Shown here: piece after piece, positions 18,156 to 24,400 of the stretch
How positions within the stretch are numbered: the stretch's first letter is position 1
How the letters are laid out: every line of letters begins with the position of its first letter
NCBI GenBank assembly: GCA_031119295.1
Contig: JAVHYE010000006.1
Coordinates: forward strand, 1-35,402
Reading direction: 5' to 3'
DNA from: Pedobacter sp.
GTDB taxonomy: Bacteria; Pseudomonadota; Gammaproteobacteria; Pseudomonadales; Moraxellaceae
Length of the DNA stretch: 35,402 bases
Made by a program: the position numbers and the translations under genes
The notes under the pieces: generated by a model
Seen by the model: the letters and a program-made list of their open reading frames with translations, nothing else
Databases searched by the model: none
What the model was told of the DNA's origin: nothing

Positions 18156-19175
18156 ATGAGTGAAGAAGAGCGTCGCCCGACCTGGTCATTTCATCCCTAT
18201 GCCTGGCAGCACACGGTTTGGCAGAGGCTGGTTGATTTGGCAGAGAGTGGCCAGTTGCCGCATGCCCTCTTGATCAGCGGTCATGCCGGTATCGGCAAGG
18301 AAAGACTGGCCAGCGCTTTTGCGGCGCGTCTGCTGTGTCAGGCGCCTTCGCCGCAAGGCGGCTGTGGCAGTTGCAAGAGCTGCAATCTGCTGAATGCCGG
18401 TGTGCACCCCGATCTCATGTGGCTGGCACCAGAAACCGATGCCAAGACGGAAAAGACGGCGAAATTCATCAAGGTGGACCAAGTGCGCGAGCTGGTCGGC
18501 TTTGCCGAAAAATCGGCACAGCTGGGCGGCTATCGCGTGGTCATCATCACGCCGGCGCATCTGCTCAATGTGCAGGCGGCTAATGCCTTGCTGAAAACTC
18601 TGGAAGAGCCGGGCAGCCGTACCCTGATCCTGCTGGTGAGCTCGCAGCCCTTGAGTCTGCCTGCCACCATACGCAGCCGTTGCCAGCAACTGGCGCTGGA
18701 TATTCCTGCAGAAAAAGAAGCCCTGGCCTGGCTGCAGCCGCAATTGCGTGATGAAGCCACGGCGCGCCTGTTGCTGGCGCTAAGCGATGGTGCGCCGCTG
18801 GCGGCACTGCAATTGCGCGATGCCCTCTGGTTTGGCGAGCGTGAGCGTCTCCTGCGTGATCTTGGCAACCTGGGCGAAGGCAAGGCGACAGCACTGTCTG
18901 TGGCGCAGCGCTGGCAAGGACTGGGGGCCGAGGCTGTGTTGCCGGCACTGGCCAGCCTCACGGCAGATGTGGCGGTCGTGGCCAGTGGCGCCACAGTTGT
19001 CAAACACCAAGACCTCACGCCTATAATCACGGCTGTTGCGCGTCGGGTCAGTCCTGCAGCGGTCCTCGGTTTCCGCCAGGGTCTGATCGAGAAGCAGCGT
19101 CTCCTGGCTGGTAATGTGCAGGGGGCCGCTTTGCTGGATGCGGTTTTTTCAGAATGGGCCCGGATGAGCCGCTGA
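18156..19175 (+). CDS. holB: DNA polymerase III delta' subunit
   Basis: HolB is the delta' stator of the clamp-loader complex that places the beta clamp on DNA. This 339-residue AAA+ protein has a degenerate P-loop (GHAGIGKERLA). A zinc-binding cysteine cluster (CQAPSPQGGCGSCKSCNLLNAGVHPDL) follows, with spacing typical of HolB/DnaX. The SRC motif is in ATIRSRCQQ and the sensor region in NALLKTLEEPG. The 3' part of the gene carries a promoter-like element that may serve pilZ. It follows tmk closely and is probably translated from the same mRNA. Confidence 0.95.
   Translation: MSEEERRPTWSFHPYAWQHTVWQRLVDLAESGQLPHALLISGHAGIGKERLASAFAARLLCQAPSPQGGCGSCKSCNLLNAGVHPDLMWLAPETDAKTEKTAKFIKVDQVRELVGFAEKSAQLGGYRVVIITPAHLLNVQAANALLKTLEEPGSRTLILLVSSQPLSLPATIRSRCQQLALDIPAEKEALAWLQPQLRDEATARLLLALSDGAPLAALQLRDALWFGERERLLRDLGNLGEGKATALSVAQRWQGLGAEAVLPALASLTADVAVVASGATVVKHQDLTPIITAVARRVSPAAVLGFRQGLIEKQRLLAGNVQGAALLDAVFSEWARMSR
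18997..19027 (+). promoter_or_regulatory. Candidate internal promoter in holB for pilZ-tatD
   Basis: TTGTCA (5/6), a 19-bp spacer and a perfect TATAAT lie inside the end of holB, about 230 bases before pilZ. The long spacer is suboptimal, but the exact -10 in a GC-rich gene is notable. Confidence 0.45.
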
Positions 19176-19254
19176 TGCTCCGGGGCCCGCTGATTTCAGG
19201 GATGCGGCGCTAATGACGCCGGCACACACAGATCAAGAAGAGGCATAGACCCGA

Positions 19255-19599
19255 ATGAACATGCCCCGCGCTGGCGGTATCATCAATCAGGCCATCAAGG
19301 ACAAGGCCGCGCTTTATGCGTCCTTCATGCCTTTTGTGAAAGGTGGCGGGCTGTTCCTGCCCACCAATCGCCCCAGCAAGCTGGGTGAAGAAGTCTTTGT
19401 GCTGCTGACGCTGATGGATGATCCGGAGCGCATTCCGCTCACGGGCAAAGTCATCTGGATCAATTCCAAGCAGCAGGGCACGCGCCCGGCCGGTATCGGC
19501 ATACAGCTCACCGGTGAGGAGGGCGACAAGGCCAGACGCAAGATTGAAACTTATCTGGCCGGTGCACTGCAGGCCGACAGGCCTACTCATACGATGTAA
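19255..19599 (+). CDS. pilZ: PilZ-domain protein, type IV pilus assembly
   Basis: PilZ is the small cytoplasmic protein required for type IV pilus assembly in Pseudomonas, where it binds the PilB ATPase and FimX. This 114-residue protein consists almost entirely of one PilZ domain (FMPFVKGGGLFLPTNRPSKLGEEVFVLLTLMDD to GKVIWINSK and GIGIQLTGEEGDKARRKIE). As in the founding PilZ, the N-terminal RxxxR motif for c-di-GMP is missing, so it is probably a non-binding adaptor. It sits between holB and tatD, as in Pseudomonas. No other pilus gene is in the window. The GC hairpin ggccggc/gccggcc just after the stop lacks a good T-run. Confidence 0.93.
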   Translation: MNMPRAGGIINQAIKDKAALYASFMPFVKGGGLFLPTNRPSKLGEEVFVLLTLMDDPERIPLTGKVIWINSKQQGTRPAGIGIQLTGEEGDKARRKIETYLAGALQADRPTHTM

Positions 19600-19663
19600 G
19601 GTCGTGTGATGTGTTTTCCGGGGCCGGCTTCTGCCGGCCTCTTCATTTCAGACAGAGTGCTTC

Positions 19664-20431
19664 ATGTTTATCGATTCACATTGCCATCTTGACCGTCTGG
19701 ATTTTGCTGCACTGGGCACAGATCTCGAAGGCGCTCTGCAAGCGGCGCGTGGTCGCGGTGTGCAGCATTTCCTTTGCATCGGTGTTGATCTGGAAAGCCT
19801 GCCGGATGTGCTGGCCGTGGCTGAAGCACACGGCGATGTATCGGCTTCGGTGGGCGTGCATCCCCTGCATCTGGAGTCACTGGAGCCGGAAATCGAAAAG
19901 CTGGTGGAGTTGGCTGCGCATCCCAAGGTCGTCGCCATCGGCGAGACCGGGCTGGACTATCACTACGACAAGGAAAGCCCGGCCGATCAGCAGCGCCGTT
20001 TCCGCAAGCATATCGAAGCGGCACGCCGCACCAACAAGCCGCTGGTGATCCATACGCGTGAAGCCAGAGCCGACACTATCGCCATCCTGAAAGAAGAGGG
20101 TGCTACTGCCGGCGTACTGCATTGCTTCACGGAGGATTGGGCTATGGCCAAGGCCGCTCTCGATCTCGGCTTTTATATTTCCTTCTCCGGCATCGTGAGC
20201 TTTGCCAATGCCAAGGAGCTGCGAGAGGTGGCAACGAAAGTGCCGCTGGACCGCATGCTGATAGAAACCGATTCCCCTTGGTTGGCCCCCGTGCCTTATC
20301 GCGGCAAGACCAACCAGCCAGCTTATGTGGTGGAAGTCGCCAAAACGATTGCCGGTTTGCGTGGCATGGACATCGAAGCACTGGGGGCTGCGACTTCGGA
20401 AAATTTCCGGCGCTTGTTCGGTGTGGGTTGA
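19664..20431 (+). CDS. tatD: TatD-family metal-dependent DNase
   Basis: TatD enzymes are cytoplasmic metal-dependent nucleases (3'-5' exonuclease or DNA repair/fragmentation roles reported) of the amidohydrolase fold. Metal ligands are visible in order: HxH in IDSHCHLD near residues 6-8, Glu in AIGETGLDYH, His in VIHTREA, His in LHCFTE and Asp in ETDSPWLAP. The length of 255 residues is typical. Despite its name, TatD is not needed for Tat export. It lies 64 bases after pilZ. Immediately downstream is a 538-base gap rich in hairpins and a likely small RNA gene on the opposite strand. Confidence 0.95.
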   Translation: MFIDSHCHLDRLDFAALGTDLEGALQAARGRGVQHFLCIGVDLESLPDVLAVAEAHGDVSASVGVHPLHLESLEPEIEKLVELAAHPKVVAIGETGLDYHYDKESPADQQRRFRKHIEAARRTNKPLVIHTREARADTIAILKEEGATAGVLHCFTEDWAMAKAALDLGFYISFSGIVSFANAKELREVATKVPLDRMLIETDSPWLAPVPYRGKTNQPAYVVEVAKTIAGLRGMDIEALGAATSENFRRLFGVG

Positions 20432-20515
20432 GCTAAAGAGTCAGCTTCGAAGGGCTGCGCCCAAGAGATGAGATGCAAGGTGCGAGGTTTTTGCAGACTG
20501 ATCTTGCCGGAGCCG

Positions 20516-20638
20516 GGCGACACAGGGATGTGTCGCCATCGCAGCTGCATCACGCAGTGATGCAGCTGGCGGGAGCCTTGTACGGACCTGAGCCGGACAA
20601 GGCCTGGTCTGTATTTTTCAGGATGGAAAATACAGACC
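20516..20638. repeat. Cluster of four hairpins downstream of tatD
   Basis: Four stems lie side by side. They are ggcgacaca/tgtgtcgcc with a GGGA loop (20516-20537), the perfect 12-bp cagctgcatcac/gtgatgcagctg (20542-20568), gccttgt/acaaggc with an inner CGG/CCG extension (20575-20603), and the perfect 12-bp ggtctgtatttt/aaaatacagacc (20606-20638). Two loops contain CAGG(G)ATG. Together they look like a compound palindromic element of a dispersed-repeat type, but I cannot name the family. Confidence 0.6.
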
Positions 20639-20641
20639 CTG

Positions 20642-20678
20642 AATAAAAAGAACCCGGCGCCTGGGGGGGACACCGGGT
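20642..20678 (-). terminator. Intrinsic terminator of the candidate small RNA
   Basis: On the minus strand the stem acccggtgt/ggcgccgggt (9 pairs, two G-U) encloses the loop CCCCCCCAG and is followed by TTCTTTTTATT. The U-run lies only on this strand, so the transcript must run leftward. Confidence 0.75.
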
Positions 20679-20776
20679 CAAGACCAATCAGGGATGTTTC
20701 CTTCCTGGCCGGCTTGCGCCGACCAGCGTGCTATCCAGTATTGTCGAGATTGCCGGTTTCGCCAGTTTTGACTGGC
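20642..20776 (-). ncRNA. Candidate small RNA (RgsA/P16-like by position)
   Basis: Read on the minus strand, this stretch forms a 5' hairpin (GCCAGT-CAAA-ACTGGC) and a central 8-bp hairpin with a GCAA tetraloop (ggtcggc/gccggcc, 20706-20725). A purine-rich single-stranded stretch (ggaaggaaacatccctgattgg) and an intrinsic terminator with a C7 loop follow. Two promoter-like -10 elements lie on the minus strand: TAATAT (20780-20785), giving an RNA of about 130 nt, and CAATACT (20737-20743, similar to the RpoS-type CTATACT), giving about 90 nt. In P. aeruginosa I recall the regulatory RNA RgsA lying beside tatD; identity here is inferred from position and architecture, not from alignment. Confidence 0.5.
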
Positions 20777-20832
20777 GGCATATTAGATTGCTTTCGCATA
20801 ATGTTGTGACTGTGTTGCTATCAACCGGGATT

Positions 20833-20875
20833 TGACCGGACTGACTGGTCATTGGCCGGATTTGATGCCTATACT
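20833..20875 (+). promoter_or_regulatory. tetR promoter and overlapping operator-like palindrome
   Basis: TGACCGGACTGACTGGTCA (20833-20851) is an imperfect palindrome with 7 of 9 pairs matched. Its right arm overlaps a TGGTCA -35 (4/6), followed after 18 bp by TATACT (5/6). This arrangement is typical of autorepression by a TetR-family regulator. Confidence 0.55.
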
Positions 20876-20969
20876 GGCCCAAAGCTTGTCGGGCTGGGTT
20901 TAACCCGCGAGAATGCGCGGTTTTCGCGGACCAGTTTTGGTCTGCAGGGACAATCAGAGGGTTGGAAAG

Positions 20970-21605
20970 ATGAGTGACTTGGCCAAGGCCACCCAGAAGG
21001 CACGGGAGTTTCGTCAGCGCGAGCAGTCCATTCTGGATTGTGCTCTGCAGTTGTTCATAGAGCAGGGCGAAGACAAGGTGACCGTGGAGATGATTGCCGA
21101 CAAGGTCGGTATCGGCAAAGGCACCATCTACAAGCACTTTGAAACCAAGAATGAAATCTATCTCCTGCTCATGATCCGTTATGAGGAAGAGCTGGCCGAT
21201 ATGTTCCGCCGTGTTGATACCTCGCAGGACAAGTCGGCGCTGGTGCGCGAATTCTTCCGCTTCCGTGTGCAGGATCCGGACAAATACCTGTTGTTTGATC
21301 GCCTGGAATCCAAGCTGGTGGCCGACAAGGCCATGCCGCAGTTGCTGGAAAAGCTGCACGCCATACGCCGCTCCAACTTCGACAAGCTGACCAGCATCGT
21401 GAAGGCCCGCATCGAAGAGAAGAAGCTGGCCGATGTGCCGCCCGAATATCACATCTGTGCCGCCTGGGCGCTGGCCCATGGTGCTTCCGCCCTGTGCAAG
21501 TCGGCTTTCTACAAGGATGTCATCAAGGACACGGATGCCTTCTTCGACTTCCTGCTGGGCGCCGGTGTACGCATGGGTAATCGTTCCCTGCACCAGGCTG
21601 ACTGA
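20970..21605 (+). CDS. TetR-family transcriptional regulator
   Basis: The start is ATG at 20970 (MSDLAKATQKAREFRQREQSIL), preceded by GAGGG; the track's earlier start lies in the leader. The N-terminal TetR HTH is clear: ILDCALQLFIEQGEDKVTVEMIADKVGIGKGTIYKHFETKNEIY, about residues 20-65. The C-terminal ligand domain is not specific enough to predict a ligand. The palindrome overlapping its own promoter suggests autoregulation. The syntenic Pseudomonas regulator (PA2957 from memory) also lies between tatD and the etf genes, so its targets may be fatty-acid or electron-transfer genes; that is inference. It ends in a good terminator. Confidence 0.92.
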   Translation: MSDLAKATQKAREFRQREQSILDCALQLFIEQGEDKVTVEMIADKVGIGKGTIYKHFETKNEIYLLLMIRYEEELADMFRRVDTSQDKSALVREFFRFRVQDPDKYLLFDRLESKLVADKAMPQLLEKLHAIRRSNFDKLTSIVKARIEEKKLADVPPEYHICAAWALAHGASALCKSAFYKDVIKDTDAFFDFLLGAGVRMGNRSLHQAD

Positions 21606-21625
21606 CAGGCCGCTCTGCGGTCACG

Positions 21626-21661
21626 GACCGGCGTTTCCTGCATGGGGCGCCGGTCTTTTTA
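21626..21661 (+). terminator. Intrinsic terminator after tetR
   Basis: The 8-bp stem gaccggcg/cgccggtc with a 14-nt loop is followed by TTTTTA. It isolates tetR from etfBA. Confidence 0.85.
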
Positions 21662-21836
21662 TTGGCGCGTCTGACAGGCTTTTGCTGGCGGAGCGTCACT
21701 TGACCTCCCCGGGCTCTGCCTTCAACATACGGCACCTTTTCGGGCCGGGGTCTTCCCGCCGCAGGCAGCTTCCCCAGTGCGTCATCCGGGTGAAGTACCC
21801 AATCCCCTTAAATCTGAACAACCAGCCGAGGATTCC

Positions 21837-22586
21837 ATGAAGGCTCTTGTTGCTGTCAAACGCGTTGTTGACTACAACGTGAAAGTTCGCGTCAAAGCGG
21901 ACAAGACCGGCGTTGAACTTGCCAACGTCAAAATGGCTCTCAACCCCTTCGATGAAATCGCTGTTGAAGAAGCCGTGCGCCTGAAAGAGAAGGGCGTGGT
22001 TTCCGAAATCATCGTCGCCACTGTTGGCCCCGCCACTGCCCAGGAACAGCTGCGTACTGCACTGGCCCTCGGTGCTGACCGCGCCATCCTCGTGCAGACC
22101 GATGAAGACGCCCAGCCTCTGGCTATTGCCAAGATCCTCAAGGGCATCGTTGACGCTGAAAAGCCCGAGCTCATCATCCTTGGCAAGCAGGCCATCGACG
22201 GTGACAACAACCAGACCGGCCAGATGCTGGCTGCTCTCGGCGGTTTCGCCCAGGGTACTTTCGCTTCCGTCGTGAAGCTGGAAGGCGGCAAGGCCCAGGT
22301 CACCCGTGAAATCGACGGCGGCCTGCAGACGGTTGAACTGAACCTGCCGGCCGTGGTCACCACTGACCTGCGCTTGAACGAGCCGCGTTACGCCTCCCTC
22401 CCGAACATCATGAAGGCCAAGAAGAAGCCGCTGGACACCAAGACGCCTGGTGACTTCGGCGTGTCTGCACTGACCTCCGTGAAGACCCTCAAGGTCGAGC
22501 CGCCTGCAGAGCGCAAGGCCGGTATCGTCGTGAAGACGGTGGAAGAGCTGGTTGAAAAGCTCAAGAACGAAGCCAAAGTGATCTGA
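21837..22586 (+). CDS. etfB: Electron transfer flavoprotein beta subunit
   Basis: EtfB pairs with EtfA to carry electrons from acyl-CoA and other dehydrogenases to ETF-ubiquinone oxidoreductase in the respiratory chain; the beta subunit binds AMP. The start is [19 protein letters not shown] at 21837. [36 protein letters not shown] and the recognition-loop-type segment [31 protein letters not shown] are diagnostic. The length of 249 residues is normal. Codons are strongly biased to AAC, AAG, GAC and C-ending forms compared with neighbours, implying high expression. A weak TTGACC -35 (21700-21705) lies upstream, but no clear -10 follows. etfA begins 16 bases later. Confidence 0.97.
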   Translation: MKALVAVKRVVDYNVKVRVKADKTGVELANVKMALNPFDEIAVEEAVRLKEKGVVSEIIVATVGPATAQEQLRTALALGADRAILVQTDEDAQPLAIAKILKGIVDAEKPELIILGKQAIDGDNNQTGQMLAALGGFAQGTFASVVKLEGGKAQVTREIDGGLQTVELNLPAVVTTDLRLNEPRYASLPNIMKAKKKPLDTKTPGDFGVSALTSVKTLKVEPPAERKAGIVVKTVEELVEKLKNEAKVI

Positions 22587-22602
22587 GAAGGGTGATCTGA
22601 AC

Positions 22603-23532
22603 ATGAGCATTCTCGTATACGCCGAGCACGACAACGCCTCCATCAAGGGCGCCACGCTCAACACCATCACTGCGGCCAAGGCCATCGGTGGTGACATTCA
22701 CGTTCTCGTGGCTGGTCAGGGCGCACAGGCTGCTGCCGACGCTGCTGCCAAGATCGACGGCGTGAGCAAGGTCCTGCTGGCCGACAACGCCGCCTACGGT
22801 CACCAGCTCGCTGAAAACGTCAGCGCTCTGGTCGCTGAACTGGGCAAGGGCTACAGCCACATCCTGGCTCCTGCTACCACCAACGGTAAGAACTTCCTGC
22901 CGCGCGTGGCTGCCCTGCTGGACGTGAACCAGATTTCCGAAATCACCAAGGTGGTCTCGCCTGACACCTTCGAACGTCCCATCTATGCCGGCAATGCCAT
23001 CGCCACCGTGCAGTCCACGGATGCGATCAAGGTCCTGACCGTGCGCCCGACAGGTTTCGACGCTGCTGCTGCCACTGGCGGTTCCGCTGCTGTGGAAGCC
23101 GTGGCTGTGGCCAAGGATGCCGGTACGTCCAAGTTCGTGGGTGAAGAGCTGGCCAAGTCCGACCGTCCCGAGCTGGCCGGTGCCAAGATCGTCGTTTCCG
23201 GCGGCCGCGGCATGGGCAATGGCGACAACTTCAAGATCCTCTACTCGCTGGCTGACAAGCTGGGCGCTGCCGTTGGTGCTTCCCGCGCCGCTGTGGATGC
23301 CGGCTTTGTGCCCAACGACATGCAGGTCGGTCAGACCGGCAAGGTCGTGGCTCCCCAGCTGTATGTGGCCGTCGGTATCTCTGGCGCCATCCAGCATCTG
23401 GCTGGCATGAAGGACTCGAAAGTTATCGTTGCGATCAACAAGGATGCCGAAGCTCCGATCTTCTCCGTTGCCGACTACGGCATCGTGGGCGATCTCTTCG
23501 ACATCGTCCCGCAGCTGGAAAAGCTTGTCTGA
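22603..23532 (+). CDS. etfA: Electron transfer flavoprotein alpha subunit
   Basis: EtfA holds the redox-active FAD of the ETF heterodimer. The C-terminal FAD domain is clear: [73 protein letters not shown], then [30 protein letters not shown]. The N-terminal domain ([19 protein letters not shown]) fits as well. The length is 309 residues. It shares the optimised codon bias of etfB and is clearly in the same operon. A perfect terminator follows 17 bases after the stop. No ETF-ubiquinone oxidoreductase gene is in the window. Confidence 0.97.
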   Translation: MSILVYAEHDNASIKGATLNTITAAKAIGGDIHVLVAGQGAQAAADAAAKIDGVSKVLLADNAAYGHQLAENVSALVAELGKGYSHILAPATTNGKNFLPRVAALLDVNQISEITKVVSPDTFERPIYAGNAIATVQSTDAIKVLTVRPTGFDAAAATGGSAAVEAVAVAKDAGTSKFVGEELAKSDRPELAGAKIVVSGGRGMGNGDNFKILYSLADKLGAAVGASRAAVDAGFVPNDMQVGQTGKVVAPQLYVAVGISGAIQHLAGMKDSKVIVAINKDAEAPIFSVADYGIVGDLFDIVPQLEKLV

Positions 23533-23549
23533 TCAAGCACTTCCTGTTG

Positions 23550-23581
23550 TGAAAAAGCCCGCCGCAAGGCGGGCTTTTTCA
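23550..23581. terminator. Strong intrinsic terminator after etfA
   Basis: The perfect 14-bp stem tgaaaaagcccgcc/ggcgggctttttca has a GCAA (GNRA) loop. It works on both strands, but only etfA reads into it. Confidence 0.93.
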
Positions 23582-23628
23582 TGGGCGCGATTTGGATGTA
23601 GAGGGCATTTGTCGGCAGGCTCAAAAAA

Positions 23629-23648
23629 TTTAGAGTAATTACTCAAAA
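23629..23648. promoter_or_regulatory. Palindrome GAGTAATTACTC upstream of the Tat/GMC pair
   Basis: A perfect 12-bp palindrome (23633-23644) extends to 20 bp (TTT-A-GAGTAATTACTC-A-AAA) with a single mismatched pair. It is AT-rich in GC-rich surroundings and is centred about 50 bases upstream of the predicted transcription start, a position suited to an activator or a repressor. Confidence 0.5.
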
Positions 23649-23653
23649 TGTCC

Positions 23654-23681
23654 TTGGCAGGCGTCTTCATATCCATAAACT
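23654..23681 (+). promoter_or_regulatory. Candidate promoter for the Tat/GMC oxidoreductase pair
   Basis: TTGGCA (5/6), a 16-bp spacer and TAAACT (4/6) lie about 65 bases before the ATG at 23747 and just downstream of the palindrome. Confidence 0.4.
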
Positions 23682-23746
23682 AGGGCCAGCATGACCCCAA
23701 GGTACTGATCCCACGATCCGGGCCTAGCGCACACCCAGGAGCTGCC

Positions 23747-24361
23747 ATGACAAAAGAGCCTTCCGCGAAAAAGGCCGCTGCCGAGATTGAATCGGCCCTC
23801 AAGCCATTGTCCCGTCGACGCTTCCTCAAAACCGCCCTCTGGGCCTCTGCCGGCCTTGCTGCTGTAGCCGCAGGTGGCTTTGCGCTGCTGGGCCGCTCTG
23901 CGCATGACAACGATGCCGTACCAGCTGATCTGGCCCATATCGAGCCGGCCCAGTACCGCCTCTTCAATCAGCTGGCGCTGGTGCTGCTGCCGACTGCAGG
24001 TACGGCCTTGCCGCCTGTGGCCGAGATTCCTGTGGCGCGTCATGTGGATGCCATTCTGGGTGCCCTGACGCCGGATATACGCAAGCAACTGGCAGGCGGT
24101 CTCGCCTTGCTGGATAACGCCGCCATTTTCAGCCATGGCAAACGTCTTATCGATCTTGAGCCTGCAGAGGCGCAGGCCTATCTCGCTAGCTGGGTGAATG
24201 CGGACTCCGTCATCAAGCGCACCTTGGGGCAGGTAGCCACCAAGCTCACGCACACCGGTTACTGGATGGATGAACGCACCTGGCCGGCGCTGGAGTTTGA
24301 TGGTGCTGTTTCGCGCAAATGGGGCCTGCCTTCGCGCGGCAACCAGCCCCTTCCCGCGTAA
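23747..24361 (+). CDS. Tat-exported gluconate 2-dehydrogenase subunit 3-like protein
   Basis: This 204-residue protein carries a twin-arginine signal: SRRRFLKTALWASAGLAAVAAGGFALL, about residues 22-48. The folded part (residues 60-204) has the LALVLLPTAGTALPP segment, an alpha-helical core and the THTGYWMDERTWPALEFDG end. This resembles the gluconate 2-dehydrogenase subunit 3 (gamma-subunit) family. In FAD-dependent sugar dehydrogenases that small subunit is a Tat hitch-hiker that carries a signal-less GMC catalytic subunit to the periplasm. The next gene, 39 bases downstream, is exactly such a GMC protein, supporting a complex. The family call is from pattern memory. An uncleaved signal could anchor it in the membrane. 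Confidence 0.75.
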   Translation: MTKEPSAKKAAAEIESALKPLSRRRFLKTALWASAGLAAVAAGGFALLGRSAHDNDAVPADLAHIEPAQYRLFNQLALVLLPTAGTALPPVAEIPVARHVDAILGALTPDIRKQLAGGLALLDNAAIFSHGKRLIDLEPAEAQAYLASWVNADSVIKRTLGQVATKLTHTGYWMDERTWPALEFDGAVSRKWGLPSRGNQPLPA

Positions 24362-24400
24362 TCAGGCGCATCCAAAAGAACAGACAAGGCAGAAGAAAAA

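Larger units (their letters stand above)
20432..20969. other. tatD-tetR intergenic region, hairpin-rich
   Basis: This 538-base gap has no protein gene I can support; the track's long minus-strand ORF (20688-21593) is a shadow of the TetR gene. From left to right it holds a cluster of four strong hairpins (20516-20638), an intrinsic terminator reading leftward (20642-20678), a structured segment that looks like a small RNA on the minus strand, and the divergent TetR promoter with an operator-like palindrome. Confidence 0.7.

Noticed and set aside
19622-19645. GC hairpin after pilZ as a terminator
   Set aside because: Stem is good (ggccggc/gccggcc), but it is followed by TCTTCATTTC rather than a U-run, and tatD lies just downstream.
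20663-20669. Run of seven G as a possible sequencing artefact
   Set aside because: It forms the loop of a well-paired terminator hairpin, so it has a structural explanation; the exact run length could still be off by one.
20688-21593. 301-aa minus-strand ORF opposite tetR
   Set aside because: Shadow of the TetR reading frame; its left end also overlaps the structured candidate sRNA but shows no protein motif.
21700-21729. TTGACC as the etfB promoter
   Set aside because: The -35 is good, but the best -10 at 17-18 bases (CAACAT/AACATA) is too weak to call.
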